Origin: an uncultured Anaeroplasmataceae bacterium
GTDB lineage: Bacteria > Bacillota_I > Bacilli_A > Acholeplasmatales > Anaeroplasmataceae
Direction of reading: 5' to 3'
Length of the DNA stretch: 64,000 nucleotides
NCBI GenBank assembly: GCA_910584005.1
Contig: CAJTXR010000001.1
Location: 368,927 to 432,926, forward strand
Part shown: positions 58,209 to 64,000 of the stretch, piece by piece
How the letters are laid out: each line of letters begins with the position of its first letter
Numbering within the stretch: the first letter of the stretch is position 1
Translations under genes and position numbers: made by a program
Notes under the pieces: model-generated
What the model was told of the DNA's origin: nothing
The model's input: the letters and a program-made list of their open reading frames with translations, nothing else
Database searches by the model: none

Positions 58209-59342
58209 TCAATTTTCAGATTTGGCAATCTGGTTTGAAACGAGGATACTACCTCCAATAAATAATCCGATAAATATAAAACAAGGCCAAATTATTTTTA
58301 AATACTCTAAAAACTGAAAGGAAGAGGCAGTTTGAATATATTGGTTTGCCTGCACAATATAAAATTGAGGAAAGATATGAGCAAAGGTTTTTGTAGCCTT
58401 TGGCAAAAGTTCTAAGCTGATAAAGCATCCACATAGAAAAGCAGAGCCTAAAGGTAAGACATTTGCTACACAACTATATGCCATATCACTTTTAAATAGG
58501 CAGGATAAGAATAGAGCCATAAACACGATAATAATTGCAAAGAAAAATGCATTTAGCATATAGCAAAGGATTCTTACTGTAATCTGATTTGGAAATAGAA
58601 GTAAAGCTATACAGGTCACAATTCCAACAAAAAGAAACGAAAATAAAGTATAACACAAAGCTAAAAAGATATTTTGTTTTCCTGTGGAATAGGAACTGAT
58701 TCTAAGTCGCCGATGAATATCCTTCTTTCTTAATTCAAAAGAAACAATACCAACAATAGATAAAACTAAAGCTCCGATAATATATACAGCCATGTCAAAG
58801 ACTCCGCGAATTCCACCTATGCTTTCTTTAGATACGAATTCAACATGGATCTCATCCTTATGGTTAAATTGACTGGTCACATAGCCAAAAGATGCTTCTT
58901 CTGTGCATAATCCCAAACGAATAGATTCTCGGACCATATTTAAATATGATCTTATCGTAGATAGTAAAGCAGTTGCCTCTAAAGAATCTGGACTAGATTC
59001 AATCTCTATTCCTTCTAGGCCCTCCATGATTTTAACTTCAAAATCCTTTGGAATAAAGATATATAAATCAATATCATCCCAAAATAATGCATCCGATACG
59101 GACTGTCCTTTTCTAAGTTCAACTTTTTTTATGTATGGAGTTAAAAAATCTAGAAAATCCGCTGTTTTTTTATTTTCTTCTTCAATAACAACCGTAGTAG
59201 CAATTTTCTTTTCTTGTTTACTTGTTGCGGTTTTCTGAGCTTGAATCAAAAAAATGCTGATAAAAGTAAAAATAGAAAAATATAAAATAATCATAAAAAT
59301 ATTCTTTTTTAATATTTTAAAAAATAATTTACAAACTTGCAT
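58209..59342 (-). CDS. ABC-2 type exporter permease B
   Basis: A 377-residue permease. One N-terminal span (residues about 14-32) and a roughly 140-residue extracytoplasmic domain (IATTVVIEEENKKTADF, FIPKDFEVKIMEGLEG) precede five C-terminal spans (VYIIGALVLSIVGIVSF, NIFLALCYTLFSFLFVGIV and so on). This is the YhgE/DrrB-like YadH-type layout. The start at 59342, behind GAGGTG, lies 14 bp inside the preceding permease gene. It pairs with the other permease and ATPase. Confidence 0.85.
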   Translation of the reverse strand: MQVCKLFFKILKKNIFMIILYFSIFTFISIFLIQAQKTATSKQEKKIATTVVIEEENKKTADFLDFLTPYIKKVELRKGQSVSDALFWDDIDLYIFIPKDFEVKIMEGLEGIEIESSPDSLEATALLSTIRSYLNMVRESIRLGLCTEEASFGYVTSQFNHKDEIHVEFVSKESIGGIRGVFDMAVYIIGALVLSIVGIVSFELRKKDIHRRLRISSYSTGKQNIFLALCYTLFSFLFVGIVTCIALLLFPNQITVRILCYMLNAFFFAIIIVFMALFLSCLFKSDMAYSCVANVLPLGSAFLCGCFISLELLPKATKTFAHIFPQFYIVQANQYIQTASSFQFLEYLKIIWPCFIFIGLFIGGSILVSNQIAKSEN

Positions 59343-60486
59343 ATTTTTCACCTCGCATTTTAAAAATAACAATTCCTAAAGCTAAAATTGAAAAACAAGC
59401 AAGAATACTTGTGAAAATCAAATAACTAGAATAGGTATCATAGTAATAAAGAGCATATAAACTATTAGAAATTAAAGAAGCTGGATTTATATAATTGACA
59501 AAAGGAACATATTTATCTACTATGTGCTTCACATCAACTGCCATGAGTCCCGCCAAGCAGGATAAAGAAAGCGTAATTGCAGTAACAATCCCTTGTACCT
59601 TTGCCTCACTTCCCTTGACAAAGGTTCCAATCAACATTCCAATCGCAATCCCTGAAATGCCTCCTAAGATCAAAGTTAGAAAGATGAGTCCTAAATTGCC
59701 TCCCAAACCAATCTTCAAGATGTATTTAAGATAGATACATATTATGGTAGCAGAAATGGCCTGTAATAAACAGCTTGCAGCAAAATATGACAGCAATAAT
59801 TTCCCTTTAGATACAACACTAGATGAAATCCGAATCCCTAAATTAGATCGATCTGCACGAATATCCTGAATTATGCTTACCCCAAATAATGCAGCATATA
59901 AGCACGACATAGCGAGTAAAGAATAAAAATAAAAGGTATAAAATGTTGCAGTTTTTTTGGTAGAAAGATCTTTAAAATATGAATTTTCCATTGTCAAATT
60001 CTCAATAATTTTCAAAACATCTACGGGTTGAGGGTTTTCCCCTTGAAGTACGAGTTCCTCATATCTTTGATATGCCTCTTGAATCGTATGTTCAATCTGT
60101 TTGGATTGGTCAATAATAGACTCTGTAATCATGAGTTCTGTCCCATTACTTTTTGCCACCACTTTAATTTGTCCATCTTGCTCATATAAAAAATGATCAA
60201 TCTCTTGTTCTTCTAATCCTACCCTAGCTAGTTCAATATCTTTATAAACCTTTATTTCATAAAGTTTTTTATTCTCATCAATCTGGGCTTCTTTAAAAAT
60301 GGTTTGAAGAAGTTTTGGAGTATCTTCTTCAATAAACCCAATTGAAATAGTTTCTATGGGAGTAGAATGAATAAATTTACCAAACGCAAAGTATTCAGCG
60401 GAAGCAAGTAAAATAGGAAATAATAACACCCAAAATAGTGTTGATTTTCGTTTGAGCATTACTTTCAATCTTGTTAAAAAAAGCAT
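59329..60486 (-). CDS. ABC-2 type exporter permease A
   Basis: A 385-residue permease with the same layout: one N-terminal span (FWVLLFPILLASAEYFAF), an extracytoplasmic domain (residues about 35-180) and six C-terminal spans including LLAMSCLYAALFGVSIIQD and GLIFLTLILGGISGIAIGMLIGTF. The RADRSNLGIRISSS cytosolic loop is typical of ABC-2 proteins. It starts one base after the ATPase stop and overlaps permease B. Confidence 0.88.
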   Translation of the reverse strand: MLFLTRLKVMLKRKSTLFWVLLFPILLASAEYFAFGKFIHSTPIETISIGFIEEDTPKLLQTIFKEAQIDENKKLYEIKVYKDIELARVGLEEQEIDHFLYEQDGQIKVVAKSNGTELMITESIIDQSKQIEHTIQEAYQRYEELVLQGENPQPVDVLKIIENLTMENSYFKDLSTKKTATFYTFYFYSLLAMSCLYAALFGVSIIQDIRADRSNLGIRISSSVVSKGKLLLSYFAASCLLQAISATIICIYLKYILKIGLGGNLGLIFLTLILGGISGIAIGMLIGTFVKGSEAKVQGIVTAITLSLSCLAGLMAVDVKHIVDKYVPFVNYINPASLISNSLYALYYYDTYSSYLIFTSILACFSILALGIVIFKMRGEKYASL

Positions 60487-60487
60487 A

Positions 60488-61414
60488 TTAATCCCTCAAC
60501 TCCTTCCCTGTTAGTTTTAGAAATACATCATTTAAGGTAGGAAGTTCAGAGTATACCTTTCCAATTGGAAATTGGTTTTTTTGTAAACTTTCTAGAATTT
60601 TAGGCAAATAGGAATCTCCTTTAATTGTTTGAATCTGAAGTTCATTATCCTGATAAGAAACCGCCATTACATAAGGCTCATTTTCAAATAAAGAAATGGC
60701 ATCTTGAGAAGTTTCAATTGTCACAGTTTGTCCTAAATCTATCATTTCTTTTAATTTTTCTTTTGTTCCATGAGCGATAACTTCTCCCTTATCTAAAATT
60801 ACGATATAGGAACAAATTTGTTCCACTTCTTCCATATAATGAGAAGTATAGATAATCGTAGAACCATTTTCTTTTAATTTGATAATTCCTTCTAATATCT
60901 TATTTCTACTCTGTGGGTCCACCGCAACAGTTGGCTCATCAAAAATAATTAAGGAAGGCTTATGTACAATTCCACAAGCAATATTTAATCTTCTTAACAA
61001 TCCTCCAGAAAGTTTCTTTGGATAAAATTTTTTATAATCTTCTAAAGAAACAAAATGAATTGCTTCTTCCACATATTGTTTTCTAATCTTTTTATCTTTG
61101 ATATATAAGCTACAAAAGAAATCAATATTATCATAAACCGTTAATTCATTGAATACGGCAACATTTTGGGGTACAAATCCAATTTTCGCCTTTAAATCTA
61201 AGCGGCTTGGTTTCATTTCTTCATCGAATAATAAGATTTCTCCTGAATCATAATTCAAAAGTTGCAATATACAATGAATTGTTGTTGTTTTCCCACTCCC
61301 ATTTGGACCTAATAAACCAAAAATTTCCCCCTCATGCACCTCTAAAGATAAACCATTTAAAGCCTTAAGACCATTTTTATACGTTTTTTCTAATTTTTTT
61401 ACCTGAACAACCAT
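60488..61414 (-). CDS. ABC exporter ATP-binding protein
   Basis: A 308-residue ATPase: Walker A LLGPNGSGKTTTIH (residues about 36-47), Q-loop VPQNVAVFNEL, signature LSGGLLRRLNIACGIV (LSGGL rather than LSGGQ), Walker B LIIFDEPTVAVDPQ and H-loop YTSHYMEEVE. The C-terminal extension (residues about 220-308) is that of DrrA-type drug or lipid exporters. It follows the TetR gene by 18 bp. Confidence 0.93.
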   Translation of the reverse strand: MVVQVKKLEKTYKNGLKALNGLSLEVHEGEIFGLLGPNGSGKTTTIHCILQLLNYDSGEILLFDEEMKPSRLDLKAKIGFVPQNVAVFNELTVYDNIDFFCSLYIKDKKIRKQYVEEAIHFVSLEDYKKFYPKKLSGGLLRRLNIACGIVHKPSLIIFDEPTVAVDPQSRNKILEGIIKLKENGSTIIYTSHYMEEVEQICSYIVILDKGEVIAHGTKEKLKEMIDLGQTVTIETSQDAISLFENEPYVMAVSYQDNELQIQTIKGDSYLPKILESLQKNQFPIGKVYSELPTLNDVFLKLTGKELRD

Positions 61415-61432
61415 TTTATTTAACTCTCCTTT

Positions 61433-62035
61433 TTATACATTTTTAATTAGCATCCGATTGAGCATTGTAAAATCATACCAATCCAAATGATCAGTAGATA
61501 TATAATTATGACTTGCGGCAAACACAAATCCCCAGTATCCAACTGCCATTTGGTATGGATTCCCCTCATGAATCGGCTCATGACTTTCTTGACCCTGACG
61601 GATAATGTTCGCAAGCATTGTCGTTGGTTCTTGGCTCCAATCATAAAATTTAGTACCTGGATGAGTTCCTGCAGTTAAACTATCATTCTCAAAGATTGTA
61701 AAAAATGAGGCAAATTTCTTATCCGCTTTAATACTAGTTTCAACATGCTTTGTCAAAAATTTTATTTTTTCCACACTTGATATTGGAGCGTCTACTAACC
61801 CTTGAAAATTTGTATCTCGGTTTTGAATCCACTTAGAAGATACAACCTTAAATAATTCTTCTTTTGACGCATAATACCGATAAAGTAACCCTTGAGAAAT
61901 TCCTAGATACTTCGCAAGATCACTAATTTTAGCACCTGCTAATCCATATTTTGCAAAATAATACAGTGCTCCTTCTTCAATTTCTTCCATTCTCTTTTTT
62001 CGCATCATTTGATTGAGTTCTTGATTTCTTCCCAT
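61433..62035 (-). CDS. TetR-family regulator of the ABC exporter
   Basis: A 200-residue TetR protein. The N-terminal helix-turn-helix is EEGALYYFAKYGLAGAKISDLAKYLGISQGLLYRYYASKEELF; the C-terminal ligand-binding part is helical. It is the first gene of the exporter operon and a palindrome lies just after the predicted transcription start, so it probably represses its own operon until a transported compound binds. Confidence 0.92.
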   Translation of the reverse strand: MGRNQELNQMMRKKRMEEIEEGALYYFAKYGLAGAKISDLAKYLGISQGLLYRYYASKEELFKVVSSKWIQNRDTNFQGLVDAPISSVEKIKFLTKHVETSIKADKKFASFFTIFENDSLTAGTHPGTKFYDWSQEPTTMLANIIRQGQESHEPIHEGNPYQMAVGYWGFVFAASHNYISTDHLDWYDFTMLNRMLIKNV

Positions 62036-62050
62036 AAGCCTTTCCTTTTC

Positions 62051-62068
62051 AATGAATATTTATTCATT
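62051..62068. promoter_or_regulatory. TetR operator palindrome
   Basis: AATGAATATTTATTCATT: 7-bp arms around four bases. It lies about 10-15 bases downstream of the -10 box of the operon promoter, where a bound repressor would block initiation. Confidence 0.7.
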
Positions 62069-62082
62069 CAAATGTTATTTTA

Positions 62083-62111
62083 ATTATATCTTATTTATAT
62101 AAAAATAACAA
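62083..62111 (-). promoter_or_regulatory. Promoter of the tetR-ABC exporter operon
   Basis: TTGTTA and TATAAT on the minus strand are spaced by 17 bp; the tetR start codon lies about 48 bases downstream. Confidence 0.75.
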
Positions 62112-62138
62112 GGTTTATTTTCATTACTTATCCAAAAA

Positions 62139-62166
62139 TAAAAAAAAATAGGATTAATTCCTATCT
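62139..62166 (-). terminator. Terminator of the ferritin-like gene
   Basis: The stem ATAGGA/TCCTAT with a five-base loop is followed by eight T residues on the minus strand. Confidence 0.7.
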
Positions 62167-62585
62167 TTTAGCATCCGATTTAATATGCCCATAAGTGCAG
62201 ATAAATTTTCTGCCTCTGTTTTTGCTAGCTCATGCATGAGATTGTATACTTCCCATTCTTTTTTTTCCATAGCCAAATCCGCTATTTTTTTTGCCAGTTC
62301 CACATCTTCTTCTGCTCGAACAAGTACATTATTTAAATTTAAACGAATATCCTCTTTCATTCCAAAGGCCTCCATTAGCATTGCCTCAAAATTTAATTTT
62401 GAATAAGCAATACTTTCTAAAGCTAAGGAAAGCTCCATATGTCCTAATCGTTTTAATTCCATTGCACATACCTTTATGTATGCCGAACTATGTGTTTTAT
62501 TATCTAGATAGGATTTGATTTCGTATTTTAAATCTTCATTCTTTGCTATTCCAAGTTCATGCATAGGATAGGTTTTGTTTTCCAT
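62154..62585 (-). CDS. Ferritin/rubrerythrin-like helical protein lacking metal ligands
   Basis: A 143-residue protein of four to five helices. The helix pattern MELKRLGHMELSLALESIAYSKLNFEAMLMEAFG and EDVELAKKIADLAMEKKEWEVYNLMHELAKTEAENLSALMGIL follows rubrerythrin-type proteins. The expected ExxH ligand pairs are changed, however: SKLNF in place of DELNH, and TEAEN in place of DEARH. Iron binding is therefore doubtful. ATG at 62585 follows GGGTGAT. Function is unknown. Confidence 0.5.
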   Translation of the reverse strand: MENKTYPMHELGIAKNEDLKYEIKSYLDNKTHSSAYIKVCAMELKRLGHMELSLALESIAYSKLNFEAMLMEAFGMKEDIRLNLNNVLVRAEEDVELAKKIADLAMEKKEWEVYNLMHELAKTEAENLSALMGILNRMLKDRN

Positions 62586-62624
62586 GTTATCACCCAATCT
62601 TAGTTTGAACATAAATTTTTACTT

Positions 62625-63257
62625 TTATGCAAGCAAAAAATCTTTTATTAACGAACAAACTACCTTAGAATGAACAATATTAAAATGATTATGATTGTCT
62701 AATTGGATATAGCTTTTTCCTTTATTTTTTGTCATTTGAAAGAGCAGAAAGCCAGACTTTTCTTTAACCAAATAATCATCTTTCCCCCACAAAATCATTG
62801 TTTCTGGTTCTATTGATTCAAATTCTTGATTCAATTTAGATACAATACCTACAAAACGAAAAACATGAAAGTAATTTTTCTTAGGAAGAATTTGCTTCAT
62901 TCTAAGCTGCCCCTGTTTAGAAGAAGGATCTCTATGATAGTTTTTCAAATTTAAATATCGATATGCTGGTGCCAACAATACAAGTCGATGTACCTTTCTT
63001 TCTTTTTGTACATAACAAGCAATTAGTCCACCTAAAGAATATCCGATGACATCAATTTCTTCAAATTGGGATAAAGAATCGTATAAATCTAAGCTATACT
63101 TTTTTATATTTTCTGTAGTAAATTTTTCTTGATTTGTGCCATGTCCGGGTAAATCTGTACATAAAATTTTATCATAATAAGGCTTTAATTGATTATAAAT
63201 ATATGCGAAATCATTATGATTAGACAACAAACCATGAAAACAAAGTAAGGCTTTCAA
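62625..63257 (-). CDS. Alpha/beta-hydrolase
   Basis: About 210 residues. The oxyanion HG motif is LLCFHGLLSNHNDFAYI, the nucleophile elbow is DVIGYSLGGLIACYV, the acid lies in TMILWGKDDYLV and the histidine in IQLDNHNHFNIVHS. It is a small esterase or lipase-type enzyme (monoacylglycerol-lipase-like) with no signal peptide. The start is uncertain: TTG at 63257, six bases after GGTGG, fits best; ATG codons upstream at 63269 and 63302 lack sites. The substrate is unknown. Confidence 0.82.
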   Translation of the reverse strand: MKALLCFHGLLSNHNDFAYIYNQLKPYYDKILCTDLPGHGTNQEKFTTENIKKYSLDLYDSLSQFEEIDVIGYSLGGLIACYVQKERKVHRLVLLAPAYRYLNLKNYHRDPSSKQGQLRMKQILPKKNYFHVFRFVGIVSKLNQEFESIEPETMILWGKDDYLVKEKSGFLLFQMTKNKGKSYIQLDNHNHFNIVHSKVVCSLIKDFLLA

Positions 63258-63301
63258 AAAGACCACCATAATATCATATGCATATATAGGCAAATCAGTC
63301 A

Positions 63302-63333
63302 CAAAAAAAACTCTACAAAATAATGTAGAGTTA
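63302..63333 (-). terminator. Terminator of the helical protein gene
   Basis: The stem AACTCTACA/TGTAGAGTT with a six-base loop overlaps the stop codon and is followed by eight T residues on the minus strand. Confidence 0.82.
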
Positions 63334-63765
63334 TAAATATTTACGAATATCTAATGTCAATTGATGTTCAAGATTGATTAACCGTTTGGCAATACTTCTT
63401 GTTTCATCATCTGCTTTTTTATATTGATTTAGATATCGATTCAAAGATTTTACTCCCATATTACAACCATCTGTCATTAAATCAGCAATCGTTTGATCGG
63501 ATTTGTCCATGACCAATTTCATGTTTGTCTTCATTAAGGACATCCCTTTTACCACAGGATTTGGGTTTTTACCTTTATCCTGATATTTATGGAGTAAAGT
63601 TACAATTTCTGTTTGCAAGCGATCATGATCATCCTTACACTTATTTAAATCATATTTAAATTCTTCTGATTTAACATAATCAATAACATCTTCTATGGCT
63701 GAAACACCCATTTTAATACCTGAATCACATTCTCTTAATAACTTAATTGTATCATCTTCAATCAT
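63331..63765 (-). CDS. Helical-bundle protein of unknown function (ferritin-like/DUF2383-like)
   Basis: A 144-residue, fully helical, soluble protein without cysteines in motif. Helices include KLLRECDSGIKMGVSAIEDVIDYVKS, LNKCKDDHDRLQTEIVTLLHKY, MSLMKTNMKLVMDKSDQTIADLMTDGCNMGVKSLNRYLNQYK and the final NLEHQLTLDIRKYL. The four-helix layout with CDSGIKMG and GCNMGVKSLNRYL resembles DUF2383/ferritin-like proteins. No complete di-iron site was recognised. AGGAG precedes the ATG. Confidence 0.6.
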   Translation of the reverse strand: MIEDDTIKLLRECDSGIKMGVSAIEDVIDYVKSEEFKYDLNKCKDDHDRLQTEIVTLLHKYQDKGKNPNPVVKGMSLMKTNMKLVMDKSDQTIADLMTDGCNMGVKSLNRYLNQYKKADDETRSIAKRLINLEHQLTLDIRKYL

Positions 63766-63851
63766 ATTTTCAGCTCCTTTTTTATTAGTATTTCCTATTT
63801 TAAAGAAATTATGATATACTAAAGAAAAGATGGAAAGGATGAGTATATTCT

Positions 63852-64000
63852 ATGAATATTGATCAAACAAATTTGCCTAAGCATATTGCAATTATATTAG
63901 ATGGAAATGGAAGATGGGCAAAAAAAAGATTTTTACCAAGAACAATGGGACACCGAAAGGGAGCTTTTAATATTCGAGATATTGCAGGAATATGCAATTC
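63852..64000 (+). CDS. uppS: Isoprenyl transferase (undecaprenyl diphosphate synthase), 5' part only
   Basis: The first 49 residues are in the window; the gene runs off the right edge. PKHIAIILDGNGRWAKKRFLPRTMGHRKGAFNIRDI is the diagnostic cis-prenyltransferase start, with the catalytic aspartate in LDGNGRWA and the RxxGH motif (here TMGHRKG). The enzyme makes the C55 lipid carrier for peptidoglycan. GGAAAGGATGAG lies about 10 bases upstream and a TATACT-type -10 near 63815. Confidence 0.93.
   Translation, partial: MNIDQTNLPKHIAIILDGNGRWAKKRFLPRTMGHRKGAFNIRDIAGICN

Overview
The window is low-GC, gene-dense bacterial chromosome. It encodes sporulation proteins (SpoVIF, SpmA/SpmB, a SpoVID-like LysM protein with a YsxE-like partner, SpoIVB) beside Bacillota housekeeping genes (sigma-A, DnaG, single-chain GlyRS, Der, EngB, RecN, XseAB, NusB, TlyA). 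Single-chain glycyl-tRNA synthetase, a cytidylate kinase fused to ribosomal-S1-type domains, and glgC/glgA beside sporulation genes suggest a spore-forming, gut-type member of the Bacilli, for example Erysipelotrichia- or Turicibacter-like. No rRNA gene is present, so the placement is an inference. Most genes lie on the minus strand. Layout: (1) 1-2500 is a decaying cassette array of small genes (GNAT acetyltransferases, an ABM-like protein, HEAT-repeat 'SufBD-like' proteins). It is punctuated by an exactly duplicated 251-bp terminator-promoter module and a second, shorter duplicated junction. (2) 2.8-4.4 kb holds a nucleoside phosphorylase, a TfoX-like remnant and a tRNA-Thr/tRNA-Leu pair. 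(3) 4.4-28.2 kb is core chromosome: spoVIF, gpsA, der, cmk-S1 fusion, rluB, a lipoprotein, spmAB, an M18 aminopeptidase, a trmK-hydrolase fusion, rpoD, dnaG, glyS, coat genes, engB, a PHP esterase, a MacB-like ABC transporter with an ArsR regulator, hemolysin III and tRNA-Arg. (4) 28.2-31.4 kb holds a GNAT gene that runs into the tRNA-Arg gene, an HTH protein, a Thg1-like reverse polymerase and a secreted or membrane-anchored EEP phosphatase. (5) 31.7-42.3 kb is an accessory defence island with an Smr protein, a Fic protein, RhuM and AlbA_2 remnants, a complete type III toxin-antitoxin locus (RNA antitoxin plus CptN/TenpN-type endoRNase), a type III restriction-modification pair, a serine recombinase and an OLD-like ATPase-TOPRIM protein. 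The island is bracketed by a duplicated tRNA-Leu terminator segment. (6) 42.3-64 kb returns to core genes: tRNA-Leu, glycosyltransferase, argS, glgA-glgC, DEAD helicase, dinB, a small DUF4044-type protein, spoIVB, a HAD phosphatase, recN-tlyA-xseB-xseA-nusB, a TetR-controlled ABC-2 exporter, two helical-bundle proteins and the start of uppS. The most interesting system is in the island. Between the divergent type III methyltransferase and the serine recombinase lies an 84-bp segment with an extended -10 promoter. It is flanked by two 18-bp crossover-like sites whose arms are perfect palindromes and whose central dinucleotides are in opposite orientation. This looks like a promoter-inversion switch that would turn the restriction-modification operon on or off. 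It sits about 4.6 kb from the type III toxin-antitoxin locus, whose two antitoxin repeats carry a hairpin with compensatory base changes. Everything here is read by eye from sequence; no database search was run.
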